Positions 1-11,985 of a stretch of 64,000 nt of DNA are shown here, piece by piece. The notes under the pieces are model-generated. The model was not told the DNA's origin, did no database searches, and saw only the letters and a list, made by a program, of their open reading frames with translations. The stretch's first letter is position 1, and every line of letters begins with the position of its first letter. The stretch comes from Cymbidium sinense (lineage: Eukaryota > Streptophyta > Magnoliopsida > Asparagales > Orchidaceae): the NCBI GenBank assembly GCA_021442155.1, contig CM038216.1:86152945-86216944 (forward strand). The letters are read 5' to 3'. The position numbers and the translations under genes were made by a program.

Positions 1-477
1 GTATTTTAGGTCTTTATTAGTTTTAGTTTTTAAGCTCTTGTGCCAAGGCTTTGTGGCCTGATTCTGGGCTCTAGGTCTTTTAGGGTTAGGATTTTTTCAG
101 GCTCAGTTTTGTGTTTTAATTAGTTTAGGTTCACTTTAGTTTTTATTATTATTATTATGTTTTATTTATTTATTTTTATTAGTTAGTTATTAGCTTTTTT
201 AAGCCAGTTTATTAGTTTTATTTTATTATTATTTTATTATTTTAGTTATTAATTTTTTTATTTGGTTTCTTTATTTAGTTATTATGGTTATTTTATTTTT
301 ATTAGATTTATTTTATTAGTTTTATTTTATATTTTTTTATTTTAGTTAGTTTTTATTAAGTTTATGGGTCCAATTTTAGTTTAGCTTATTAGTTTAGTGG
401 TTTTTAGTTTTATTCTTAATTTATTTTAGTTTATTAGGTTTTATTTGTATTTTGGGTTTTATTATTTATTAGTTTAT

Positions 478-600
478 TATTATTACATTATTATTACTAC
501 ATTATTATTATTATCATAATTATTATTATTATTATTATTATTATTAATAATTTTAATTATTTTTATTATTATTATTATTATTATTTTATTAGTTTTTATT
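478..600. repeat. (TTA)n trinucleotide microsatellite
   Basis: An interrupted run of TTA/ATT triplets with occasional ACA or ATC interruptions. It lies inside the T-rich array and probably grew by slippage from its TTTATTA words. Confidence 0.8.
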
Positions 601-3059
601 TTATTTTATTTATTTTAATGGTTTCTAGTTTTATTTTATTTTAATCTTATTAGTTTAGTTCATTTATTTAGTTATTCTTTAGTTATTATTTTTTACACCA
701 TTTATCTTTAATCTTATTAGTCTTAGTATTACTCAGTATCATAACCATTACTATTATCTAGTTATTTAGTTTCAGTCTGGGCAGCAGAGTTTGGCCTGGC
801 CCAGATCAGGGTCAGTGGCTTAAGCTCAGCCTGGGCCAAGTTTGTGGTTATTAGTGTGTCAGTGGTTTCCCTTGTCAGTGTCAGGCCTAGGGTGTGGCCC
901 AGTGGCCTTTATTCATGAGTGTCAACGCCAGTGGTCCCATGCTTTTCAGTGGTCCGTGCCTAGATCTGGGCTCAAAGTTAGTCAGGGTTTAAAAAAGCAA
1001 ACCCGGGCAGCTATAGCACATTTTATTTTATATTATTTATTTTAGTCTTATTTATTATTTATCTATCACATTTTTAGTTTATTTATGTTTTTTTTACTAC
1101 TTTATCTTTATCTATTTTATCTTATTTATTTTATTTTAGTTTTATTATTTATTATAGTTTTTGCTTTATCTATTTATTTTATTTAGGCTATTTTATTTTA
1201 GTTTAGTTTAGGTCTTTATTTTATTTAGTTTTATTTTATAAGCTCAGTTTTAGGTTTATTTTATTATTTTATTTTATTTTAGTTTAGTTCATATTAGCTA
1301 TAGGTTTATTTTATTTAGTAGGTTTTTATTTATTTAGCTCAGTAGTTTATTTTATTATTTAGCCTAAGTTTTATTTCAGTATTTATTTTATTTTATTAGG
1401 TTATTTTAGTTTAGTTATTTTATTATCTTTAATACGCTAGCTATTTTATTAGGTTTTTTATTTTATTTTATTTATTTTATTTAGGTTTATATTTTAATTA
1501 GTTTAGTTTTATTTTTCTTTTATTTATTTTTCAGATCAGTCAGATTTTGTTAAAGCATTTATCTTTATTTTATTTTATTAGCTTCAGTCTTTTATATTTA
1601 TTTTTGTGATTCCATTTTATTTAGCTCAGTTTAGGTCTTTGTGTGGCCTGGGCCTAAGTTCTCAGGCTAGCTTGGCCCAGGTCTTGTGGCTCAGTTGTGT
1701 TTAAAATCAGTGCCTTGTGTTTATTTTAGTGGTCGGGTTTATTCTTATTCAGTGGTCATTTTATTAGTGGTAGGTCAGTTTATTTTATCTTTAAAATCAC
1801 AACTGGTCATTAAGCTTATTTAGTTATTTTTTATCTTTTAGTTTATTTATTTTATTTAGGTATTTTATATATTTATATTTATATTATCTACTAGCTTATT
1901 TTATTTTTATAAGTAGTTTATTATTCTTTAGTTTATCTTATTATTTAGTATTTAGCTATTTATCTAGGCTCATTTAAGTTTATTTTTCTTTATTTAGCTC
2001 AGTATTATTTTATTTTAGCTCAGTAGTTTTATTTATCTTTTAGTTTTAAGTTTTCTTCAGTTTTTTATTTTATTTATTTAGATTTATTTTTTAGTTAGTT
2101 TATTTAGTTTTATTTTATCTTTAATTCCACCTAGGTTTTTTATTTTTTTTATCTTAGTTATTTTATTTTAGTTTATTAGTTTATCATTTTAATCTTAGTT
2201 TAGTTTATTTTTTTTATTTTATTTTATAGTTTAGCTCAGATTTCTTTATTAAAGTTTATTTTATGATTATTTTTATCTATTTTAGTTTTTATATTTTATT
2301 TTTTTTATTTATTTAGTTTTAGGTTTTTTTTATTGGGCTTTATTGGGCCTGGGCCTAGGTCAGGGTCTTGTGTCTTGCCTCAGTTTAGCTAGTCCAGTTT
2401 AGCTCAGTTCATTGTTTAGTGCCCAGTGGTTTTTTAGGTCATTTATTTATTTACAAATTTGGTTAGCTTATTAGTTTATTTTTATCTATCTTTATTTTTA
2501 TTTTTTTATAGTTTATATTTATCTATTAGTATTTAGTTTAGTTATTTTATTTAGCTCAGTAGTATTTCTATTTTTATTTTATCTTAGCTCAGGTTTATTT
2601 TTATTTATTTTTATCTTATTTTTTATCAGTTTAGGTTTTAGGATCTTAGGTTTATTTTTAGGTCTATTTTTTAGTTTTATTTTTTTGCTTGGGGCTCAGT
2701 TTAGGTTTTATTTGTCTTATGTTAGTTTCAGGCCATTTTATTTTATCTAGTAGGTTTTCTTTCTTTAGTTAAGCCTATTTTATTTTATCCATTTTAGTTT
2801 TATTTTAGGTTATAGCTTCAGTTTATTTCATTTAGTTTATTTTATTTTTGGTTTATTTTATCTTATTTATTTTAAGCATTTTATTTTTAAGTTCATTTTA
2901 TTTTATTTTAAGTTTATTTATTTTATTTTATCTATTTTTTATTTTTAATTTTTTATTTTATCTTTTTGTGCTCAGGTTTTCATGTTTACTCTTTAAGTTT
3001 CTTTAGCTCATTTTTCTTTTATTTGGCTCAGTTTTATTTATTTTTATCTTATCTTATTT

Positions 3060-3340
3060 AGCTCATTTTGGCTCAGTATCTTCCTAGGGCTGGCCTGTGG
3101 CTTTTGCCTGGGCTCAGTCAGTCAGGCCTGGGCTCATGGCTATGCCTCTGCCCAGTGGCTCAGGCCCAGGGCCAGGCCAGGCCTAGGCCTGTGGCTGGCT
3201 GTCAGTGGCCTAGCCTGTGATCTGGGCTCAGGGCTCAGGATCAGTGGCTCAACGCTCAGGGCCTGGGCCTAGGCCTGCCTGCAGCCTAGCACACAGCTCA
3301 GATCATGGCTCAGTGGTCACTTTGTGGCCTAAAACCCAGA
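3060..3340 (+). repeat. GC-rich CTCAGGG/CCTAGG variant patch
   Basis: A sharply GC-richer patch in an otherwise AT-rich array. Words such as GGCTCAGGG, CTCAGTGG, GGCCTAGG and GGCCCAGGG recur with spacings near 7-8 bases, so it reads as TTTAGGG heptamers in which the T positions are often C. It shades into ordinary array on both sides. There is no sign of coding. The alternative that part of the C content is a base-calling artefact of telomere-like DNA cannot be excluded from one consensus sequence. Confidence 0.65.
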
Positions 3341-6184
3341 AGTCAGATTTATTACTCATTTATCTTTATTATCTTTAATCATCTATTTTTTATCTTTAAG
3401 GCTATTTATTATTTAGCCTATCATTTTAAGATTTATTTAATCTAGTTTTATCTTTATCTTATTTAGTCATATTTTTTAAGCCGAGTTATTTTTATCTTAT
3501 CATTTTATAGCTAGGCCTTAGGCCCATGGCACACATTGGCCCAGTGATCAAAGTTAGTATTTCTTGTGGGTAAGCTCTTGCCTGGGCCTTGGCCTGGGTC
3601 TTTCAGTGGTTTGGTTTAGAGGCTCAGGCCTGGCTTTTCATGGCTAGGGTCTTTGGCCTGAGCTATTTAGGGCCCAGTCTTAGAGTGGTATCAGTTGTGT
3701 CCAGCCGAGGTTTTAGCCTAGTTTGTAGCTCAGGGGTCAGTGGCCTGGTGGGCTCAGTGTTATTTATCTGTGCCTAGTTTTTAAATAAGCAAACATGTAG
3801 AGCTCAGGTTTTGTGGTTTATGATTTTTAAATCAAGCAAACCCATAGTAGATTTGATTATTTTATTTATCTTTAGTTTATCTTTTATTTTATTTTTATTT
3901 TATTTTATCTTAGTTATTTATTTTTAGTATTTATTTTAGTTTTTTTTAATCTTGTTTTATTTTTTATTTTAGTTTCAGTTTATTTTTAACTGAGTTTATC
4001 TTTATTTTATTTTTTTTATTTTAGGTTTGTGGGTTTCTTTTAGTTTAGTGGATTTTATTTTAGGCTTATGGCTCATGGCTCAGTGGCCTTGCCTAGTCTG
4101 GGGTTTGTGGCTCAGTTTGTGGCTTGTGCTGATCTCAGTATTTAGGCTCAGTGCCTCAGATCTTTGTGGCCTTCAGTGGCTCAGTTTAGGTTTTGTGGCA
4201 TCCAGTTTAGGCTTATTAGTTTATTTATTTAGGGTTTTGAAAAACAAAGACATGTTTAGATAATCATTTTACATAGTATAATTTATCTTTTATTTTTATC
4301 AGTATTTTAATTAAATTAGCCTAATATTAGATCATTTATCTTAGCCTAGTCTTTTATCTTTAGCCTCAGTGAAGTATTTTTAAGCCGAATATCTTTTTAT
4401 TTATGCTCAGTTCCAGTTTGTGGCTCAGTGGCTCAGATCTTGTGGTCATGGCTCACCCATTTAGAGCCTAGTATTCAGTGGTCCAGTTTAGCTCAGTGGC
4501 CTTTAGCTCAGTGGCTCAGTTTATGATCTTTATCAGGCAGAAGGGGCCTTATTCAGCTCAGTGGTTTGGTGCCTTATTTTTAAAAAAGCAAACAATCAGT
4601 TTAAGCCTATTTAGATTATTTTATTTATCTTTTATTTTATTTTATTTTATAGTTTATTTTATTTATAGTTTAATCATGTATTTATTTATATTTTATTTTA
4701 TCTTTATTTTAGTCCATCAGCTATTTCTTTAGTTAGTTTATTTTTTATCATTAGTTATTTTATTTATTTAGTGTCAGGCTGTGGTTAGAGATTTTATCTT
4801 TTTAGTTGTTTTTTAGGTTTATCATTTCTTTTATTTAGTTATTTTCAGTGGCTTAGTTTAGGTAGTGTCATTTGTGGCTCAGTTTAGGTTTTTTTAATTA
4901 AGCAAACCACAGTTTAGATTTATTTAGTCACATTTAATATTTAGTTTATTTATTTTATTTTATTTAGGTTTATTTTATTTATTTATTTTATTTATTTATT
5001 TGTGTTTTATTTTATTTTAGTTTAGTTTATAGTTTAGCTTATTTTATTTTATTTTATTTTATTTATTAGTCATTTATTTTTAGTTTGCTTTAGTTTTATT
5101 TTATTTTATTCTCGATTTTAGTTTTTTATCTTTATTTATTTTTTATTTTATTTTTTTTTGTTTTGTTTAAGTTATTTTTTTATTTTATTTTTATTTTATT
5201 TAGTAGGTATTTATTTTAGTTTAGTTCATTTTATTTTGTTTAAATTTATTTTATTTTGTTTATTTAGTTTAGTTTTTTTTTTAGTTTAATGTATATTTTA
5301 TATATTTTTTTATTTAAGTTTTATTTATGTTTATTTTTTTTGGTTTAGTTTTTATTTAGTTTTATTTTATTTTATTTTATTTTTATTTATTTTATTTTAG
5401 TTTATTTATTTTGGATTATTTATTTATTTTGTGTTTTTTTTTATTTTGTTTTAGGTTTCAGTTTATTTTTGGTTTTTATTATTATTTTATTTTTAAGTTT
5501 AGTTATTTATTTTTTTAGTTTATTTTAGGTTTTTTATTTTATTTTTTAGGTTTTGATTTTGTTATTTTATTTTATTTATTTTGGGGTATTTTTGTTTATT
5601 TTATTTTATAGTTTAGGGTTTAAGTTGATTTTATTATTTTAGTTTATTTATTTTAGTTTAGTTAGATTTATTTTATCTTTTTTTAGGTATTTTAGTTTAA
5701 TGTTTATATTTTTTATATTTTATTTTAGGTTTTATGCTTATTTGGTTTAGTTTTATTTATTTTTTTATTTTATTTTATTTTAGTATTTTATTTCTTTATT
5801 TTATTTTTATTTAGATTTTTATTTTATTTTTTCTTTTGTCATTTTTTAGATTTTTTTTCTTTACTTTGTTTATTTTATTTTATTTTTTTTGGTTTATTTA
5901 GGCTAGTTTATTTTAATTTAGGTTTATTATATATGTTATTTTACTTTATTTAAGTTTTTATTTATTTGTTTTTTGTTATATTTCTAGTTTTGTCTGTTTT
6001 AGTCTAGTATTAGATTTTGTTTGTTCAGCGTTTGTGGGTTTAGTGGTTGGGTTTAGTATTTAGGCTTTAGGGTTTAGGTTAATTTTTTATTATAGTTCTA
6101 ATCCATTATTGTAGTTCTAATCCTTTCCTTTCTGATTTAAAATCGAACTATCCTTCCATAAATTAATCAGGTTCACCTCTTAAG

Positions 6185-6810
6185 ATTCACTTGGAGCTAA
6201 ATGACTCTGAGGATCCCATAGGAGAAGTTGTAGGTTTGTTCGATCAGAAAGTAAAACTTTCCACAAGCTCATCATTTCAAGAAGTCACTGAAGTCAACTT
6301 ACACAGTGGCAAAGTTCTACCTCCTAAGGTAGCACCTCAGGATAAGGGTAAGCAAGTCATTGATTCCAGTGAGCAGATAGCCCCTCCATAGGATGCTCCA
6401 CCCATGGATATTCTTGTGGAAGACCAAGCTAGAGATGATTACAATGTCCTAGCTCATCTTACAAAGTCTTCAGCTAAGTTAAGCATATACGATGCCCTTG
6501 TCTTATCTAAAGAGATGAGGCAATTTCTAATCAAGGCCTTACTTGATCTAGAGATATACTTAGCTTAGCTGGCCGCTACTAAAGAGAAGGCATGTCACTC
6601 AAAGGACATCTTAGGAGTTACATTCAGTGATGAAAACTTACTTCTAGGGATGACCGAGAACAACTACCTCTTTACATTATAGTGGATGTTGGCGTGATAC
6701 AAAGTATCCAAAGTTTTGGTTGACCCAATGAACATTATCAACATTATGAGAAGAACCCTTTCCTACTTAAGGATTGACATCGCCCAAACTCTAAAAAAGA
6801 AAGGATGATG
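6185..6810 (+). pseudogene. Broken gag-protease region of a Tat-lineage Ty3/Gypsy element
   Basis: A single frame can be followed from about 6191 to 6810 through in-frame stops at 6389, 6566, 6680 and 6695. It reads NLHSGKVLPPK, then DDYNVLAHLTKSSAKLSIYD, then LGVTFSDENLLLG, then KVLVDP. This order (a Y-x-VLAHL and Y-DAL helix region, a TFSD/E-D-LLLG block, then a VLVD protease motif) is the one known from the gag-protease linker of Tat/Ogre-type Ty3/Gypsy polyproteins. The active-site Asp of VLVD remains, but the Gly/Ser that normally follows is replaced. After about 6810 the frame dissolves. It is non-functional. Family-level assignment is fairly secure; the exact lineage is less so. Confidence 0.65.
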
Positions 6811-8099
6811 TTGAGAGATTCAATGAACAAGACGAGAGGGCCTTATGTTGTTTACTTTTGGACACCTGATCATGGGGTACTTTTGAGGTGATCAAGTACT
6901 ACATTGAGGTATGTTGTACTATCTCGAAAGATAGAGACATCACCCTACAATGGACCAAATCAATGTAATAAGGACTCCTAAGGCATGATGGGTCTTGAAT
7001 GTACTAGAATTTTCCCTACTTTACATGGATGAATAAAGTAGGTTTATATTAAACGTTCTTAAGTTCCCTACAGGCAAACCTCCTAGAATTACATCTTAGC
7101 AAATGAAATTTCTAAGAATACTCGATTAAAGTAGATAATTATCATCCGCAAACATTTCAAGGTTAGACTATCAAAGGATTAGTTGTATTTGGAAAATCAA
7201 TTGGGACAGTTCAAGGAGAAGATTTATTTTCGGAATCCAAATGAAATAAGTAAGAAATGCTCATGATACTAGGAAGCTTAGTGAGCATTCTAATCTATCC
7301 TATGGTTAGGATTTGTGCTCGTAGCCTAAAAGAAATAGCTATCTCAGATCCTAAATCAAGGGAACTTTAGTATGAGCTAAAGCATGACCTAAATCTAAGC
7401 GATAGGTGGACATCAGGGTTTACCTACGCAAGTGAGAATAAATCATCCAACTTCTGGACTTATAATTGCTTGGAGTGGCTGCTAGCTACTCCTCCTATGA
7501 TTTTAAAACTAAGTAGTCTAGTTTTATGAATTGCCAGATAACTATGGTAGTCATTTAATTAGAAAGAGACTAAAGTCCTAAACACACTCCTAGTGAGACA
7601 AGAGCATGAGTGGTATGAGCATATGATTTAATCTATAGATACAAAATGTTTTCAAATTTTATTTCATTATAGACACATCATTTTGACAGAGGCTTTAGGA
7701 TTTCTTATGCCTAAATGCATGATGAAATAGGTTATGGGTCAAATCAACTAGAAGAATGTGTCCTACACCACAATGGATCCCCTCGTAGGTCAAGCATTCC
7801 TTTATGGTGCAAAGATGGAGATCCTTCCTGTTCAAGAGAGAAAGAATATGCATGCATGATGTGAAACATACAACCATATAGCTAAGGGGTTGATAAATCT
7901 TTTAATTATCTTATTTATGTCTTAGGCTTTATAATGAGGTTATGAGTTGTTTAAAATTTAATTATGAGTGATTAGATGGGTAGAAAAGTTATTTTTATTC
8001 TAAGAGCCTAATCATATCTAAGCCACACATTAAAGCATCAATCATTTAAGAAACTATAAAAAGCATTCCATCCTGATGCATAATGTAAACATAACATCA

Positions 8100-8350
8100 A
8101 ACAATTATATAAACTATCATAAAAGAATAAAAGCCTGATGCCAATGGGGGTCTTCTTTCTTTGTATGAAAGAATAATTATGTGGGAAAGAATAATTATAA
8201 TTGTATTAAATGATATGGGGGTATTCTTTCTTTATATCTACATTTTTGATTTGGTTCCTTCTTTGATTCGGATGGTGCTTGCTTCAAAGGCATCACAAGG
8301 CACTCCAGGACAAAGCCTTCTTGCCTCTGCTCATCCTAATGCCCGATAGC
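8100..8350 (+). other. Internal/LTR boundary region with a duplicated G-run segment
   Basis: Two similar segments, at about 8135-8170 (CCAATGGGGGTCTTC) and 8210-8240 (GATATGGGGGTATTC), are separated by AT-rich filler. The inverted copy has only one equivalent (ATGGGGGG on its own sense strand, around 23430). A purine/G run like this is where a polypurine tract would be expected, just before the 3' LTR. The role is inferred. The duplication is seen directly. The open frame across 8161-8349 has no recognisable domain. Confidence 0.35.
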
Positions 8351-8925
8351 ACTAATCCTAATTCATATTGCAAAAATTACATTTATGTGGGAAAAGTAAA
8401 TCTAACTACACATGCAAAATAAAGTTTATCTAAATATACATATAATCCCAAGCAGTTGTATTTATAATTTGGACTTAGCACCCTACACATGGGTAACTAA
8501 GCCCACCTGTCCTAACTTTGATTATGCTTAAGGATTTAAGCAACCTGTGAAAAGAGCATTCACATTTATTTTTAAGATCACTTAAGCATAATCACCTATA
8601 GAAAACATGATTAGGCTAATATTGGCCTATCATCCAGTCTACTAAGCATACACCCTAACATCCAATCTAAAATAATACATCATAAAACAAAACACACATT
8701 ACATCATACACCGTCCTAACTTAGAGCTATAAGTGATGACTTAATTCAAATGTGTGTATTAAGGCTTGTGTGTTTTGTCTTGTCAAGCATTAGTGTTGTA
8801 TTTTCTAAGTGTAGAAGGTTCAATTTAACATGAAAGGTTGATTTGCCTTGAAGTAGTATAATTGATTTGAGAATTTTAATTTGTGTTTTTTTTGTTTCAT
8901 TTGATTACGCTTAGCAACTAAGTGT

Positions 8926-8942
8926 TATAAAGAGAGGAAAAG
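8926..8942 (+). promoter_or_regulatory. Probable LTR TATA box
   Basis: TATAAAGAGAGG follows the segment shared by both Ty3/Gypsy copies and precedes a purine-rich GGAAAAGAGGG stretch, a common arrangement at the U3/R boundary of plant LTRs. In the inverted copy (about 22728-22736) the equivalent reads TGTAAAGAGA, so that promoter is damaged. Assignment is by motif and position only. Confidence 0.4.
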
Positions 8943-9309
8943 AGGGTTTCCCTCTTTCATCTCTATATTAATTTGATTTAGTTCTCTTTAAAAAATGGCT
9001 TATTAAATGATTTAATTAATCCTAAGTTTAGGTTCACTTTAAATAATCCTATTCAAAATGAAAGGCATCTTAAGATTAATTTAATTGAATTACTACCACA
9101 TGACATATATTAAATCATTCCTTTCCATCACATGTAACATGCATATGATTTTATCCTGTGTATCAATACATGCAATATATTTTAGCACACTTAAATGATG
9201 AATGTATGTGTATGTTTAGAATTTATATTTTATTTGATTGAATTATTTAAACATATTAATTTAGAACTTTATCAAAATTCTTATAAGAAAAGGACATAAG
9301 AATGAAATT

Positions 9310-9960
9310 AATTAGGCATGTAGAATTATTAAACCAGAGAAGTGAGGTAATCAAATGACCTCCTTAGAGCTAGCTAAAGCTTCGTATTCTCAGGATGTCC
9401 AGACTATATACCCATTTGGTTTAAGTATATGTAAATTCGTATAAATAAACATAGGAAGTAAGATCCAAAATCATATGGCTAGTTAATTCAACCACTAAGC
9501 CAATTATGAATGCATGTAATTTTAATGTAAAATGGGATTTTCATTTACTAATCACGTATTCATATACATGTACAAAGATATAAGAAAGTACATGTCATTA
9601 TTAAACCAAGGAAGTGAGGTAATCAAATGACCTCCTTAAGGCTAACTAAAGCCTCATATTCCGGAGATGTCTAGAATATATACTTGCTTTTCTTGGAAAC
9701 ACATGGATGTATACATGAATGAGGGAAAGAAAATCATGCAAATATTGTATATTTTATTTGATTGAATCATTTATATATATATGATTTAAACCTCTATCCA
9801 AATTTTAATGTTGAAATACATAAGAATGAAATCAAATGGGTACGTGCCATTATTAAACCAGGGAAATGAGGTAATCAAATGACCTCCTTGGGGCTAGCTA
9901 AAGCCTCGTGTTCCCAGGATGTCCAAACTACATACCCATTACCATTCAATCTTATATAAA
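9310..9960 (+). repeat. Three tandem repeats in the right part of the Ty3/Gypsy fragment
   Basis: Three copies of a roughly 100-bp core begin near 9320, 9592 and 9844. Each has ATTATTAAACCA, then TGAGGTAATCAAATGACCTC, then CTAAAGC and a block ending near ATACCC. Spacing is about 270 and 252 bases. Copies one and three also share an upstream segment (TATTTTATTTGATTGAAT, near 9225 and 9748). The truncated inverted copy at 22310-24285 ends before this region. The function is unknown; tandem repeats are common in plant LTRs and 3' non-coding regions. Confidence 0.8.
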
Positions 9961-10540
9961 TCAACACATGAATAGAGGAAAGAGAACCCAACATTTATAC
10001 ACTTAAGCTATAAGCACATGTATTTCTTATTTATTTATAACTGGCATCATAACACATATTATTATTCATTTATAAGCTTTTGAAAAATACATTTGCATTT
10101 AATAGATATAATAGCCACACATATATTAAATTAAATCAACACATGCAAGCTTAAGTGTTACATAAAGAAAATCCACCTTATTTTACTTGATTTTGAAAAG
10201 ATGGATGCATTAATTCAAATGACATACCAAATTTAACATGATTGGAAAGCGGACACTTAAAGATTATCATGTGATTCATTCAACCAAATTAGTTCTTAAG
10301 GAAAATCAAATCAAATAAGATTATTTAAATCAAACCAAAGCTTCTTTATTAATTAAGTTTTGGATTTGATTTGATTTAAAGTAGAGAAGAGAAATCATCA
10401 CTTACTATTTTAAACCCATTCCCACATTAGTGATTTGATTTAATTTAAGGAAATCTAATTTAGTTAATTTTGTGGGTTAATTTAAGAAATGTAATTAATC
10501 AAACATTAGCATGTTAATTAAGTTGATTTTTAGATTTTAT
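9960..10540 (+). other. AT-rich non-coding end of the Ty3/Gypsy fragment
   Basis: No gene is visible. The segment is AT-rich with TTTGATTTGATTTAA-type words. It merges at about 10530-10550 into TTTAGTTTAGGTTTAGG array. It probably belongs to the LTR or its flank, but no terminal motif could be fixed. Confidence 0.4.
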
Positions 10541-11985
10541 TTTTAGTTTAGGTTTAGGTTTCTTTTAGTTTATTTTATTTTATTTAATTTAGGTTTAGGT
10601 TTAGGTTTAGGTTTAGGTTTAGGTTTTATTTATTTTAGTTTAGTTTATTTTAGTTTAGGTTTAGGTTTTTTCTTTTTTTTATTTATTTTAGGTTTAGGTT
10701 ATTTTTAGTTTAGGGTTTAGGTTTTTATTTTATTTTATTTATTTATTTTATTTTAGTTTAAGTTTATTTATTTATTTTTTATAGGTTTTATTTACTTTAG
10801 GTTTAGGTTTTTAGGGTTTAGGGTTTAGTTTTGGTTTAGTGGGTGTGGTTAGTCTGGTTTGGGTAGCTTTAGGGTAAGTTTAGGGTTAGGATTTAGGGTT
10901 TAGGGATCACGGTTTAGGGTTTAAGGTAGGATTTTAGGGTTTAGGGTTTAGGGTTTTTTTTAAAAAAAACCAAGCAAACCAAGAGTTTAGGTTTATTTAG
11001 TTTATTTAACCCATTTTTATTTTAGATTATTTATTTTTTTTTTATTAGGTTTATTTTATTTTATTTAGTTATTTTATGTATTTTGGATTATTTATTTTAG
11101 TTTACGTTTTTTATTTTAGTTTATTTTCTAAGTTTAGGTTTTATTTAGAATTATTTTTTTTGTTTAGTTTTATTTTTATTTTATTTTTTCGGTTTAGGTT
11201 TTTTTTTTTTTTTTATAGGTTTTATTTGGGGTTATTTTGGGTTTAGGGTTTGGGGTTTTTTTTATTTTTTTTTATTTTTTAAAATTATATACTAGGGTTT
11301 AAGTTTATTTAGTTTATTTTTTTATTTTAGTTTATTTAATTTTTAATTTTATTTATTTATTTATTTTAGTTTTTATTTTAGTTTATTTTTTTTAGGTTCA
11401 TTTTAGGTTTAGTTTATTTTTTGTTTAGTTTTATTTTTATTTTATTTTTTAAGTTTATTTTTTGTTTTATTTTTAAGATTAGGTTTAGATTTTTTTTTTT
11501 TTAGGTTTAGGTTTAAGATTTTTATTTTAGGTTTAATTTTAGGTTTAATTTTTTTAGTTTAGGGTTATATTTATTTTTAGTTTATTAAATTTTATTTAGT
11601 TTAGGTTTGGGTTTAGTTATTTTATGTTTATTTTAGGATTTTATTTATTTAATTTATAGTTTAGGTTTTTATTATATGTTATTTATTTTATTTTTTATTT
11701 TACGCTTTAGTGTTTTATTTATAATTTAGGTTTTATTTTATTTTTTTTATTTTTTGGTTTTATTTCTGTTATATTTTAGGTTTATTTCTTATATTTATTT
11801 TTAGTTTTTTTAATTTATTAATTTTAATTTTATTTATATTTTATTTTTAGTTTTTCTTTATTTAGTTTTAACTTAGTTTGTTTTTTTTTATTTAGTTTAT
11901 TTATTTATTATTTTTAGTTTATTTTATCCATTTTAATTTTAAGTTGGTAGTTTAGTTTAGTTATTTTATTTTATCTCACATTTTA
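10540..11985 (+). repeat. C-poor telomere-derived array with AAGCAAACC tag
   Basis: TTTAGGTTTAGG and TTTATTTTA words fill the stretch. A TTTAGGG island covers about 10800-10955. It is followed by an eight- to nine-base T-run, an A-run and the tag CCAAGCAAACC (10965-10980), and then the usual unit start TTTAGGTTTATTTAG. A second T-run and degenerate tag with unit start lie near 11275-11310. The rest is T/A/G-only HOR sequence without genes. Confidence 0.8.

Larger units (their letters stand above)
1..6080 (+). repeat. Degenerate telomere-derived T-rich array with C-containing patches
   Basis: The stretch is made almost wholly of TTTA, TTTAG, TTTAGG and TTTATTTTA words on the plus strand. It is interrupted by C-containing patches at about 770-1010, 1630-1800, 2330-2440, 3060-3340, 3505-3780, 4030-4220 and 4390-4600, where CTCAGGG, CTCAGTGG and CCTAGG words replace TTTAGGG. 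Array tags of the form AAGCAAAC follow T/A runs near 990, 3785, 3833, 4585 and 4902, marking unit boundaries. From about 4920 to 6040 the array loses nearly all C and becomes a T/A/G-only sequence. Open frames here (for example around 842-1045 and 4478-4732) are low-complexity translations with no domain and are not genes. The origin from TTTAGGG is inferred from word structure and from the clean islands elsewhere in the window. Confidence 0.8.
6080..10540 (+). mobile_element. Degenerate Ty3/Gypsy (Tat/Ogre-like) LTR retrotransposon fragment
   Basis: Ordinary mixed-composition DNA interrupts the T-rich array between about 6080 and 10540. Its left part carries a broken gag-protease reading frame (6185-6810). 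The middle and right parts match, in inverted orientation, the segment at 22310-24285. The match runs from about 7440 to 9250 and includes a G-run flanked by pyrimidines that resembles a polypurine tract (about 8210-8225) and a probable LTR promoter near 8926. Three tandem repeats follow at 9310-9960. No reverse transcriptase or integrase frame is visible, and no matched LTR pair can be delimited, so this is a truncated fragment. Lineage is inferred from the protein remnant only. Confidence 0.65.

Noticed and set aside
4478..4732. 84-codon open frame ending in a Phe/Leu/Ile-rich hydrophobic stretch
   Set aside because: It is a translation of TTTATTTTA array. Similar frames appear by chance all through the array, as at 50712-50939 and 58922-59110.
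9310..9960. CRISPR-like array
   Set aside because: Only three diverged copies of a roughly 100-bp core, spaced 250-270 bases apart in plant retrotransposon DNA; no short identical direct repeats with uniform spacers.
6080..10540. Complete LTR retrotransposon with paired LTRs
   Set aside because: No second LTR on the left side and no reverse transcriptase or integrase; only a gag-protease remnant and one 3' region are visible.
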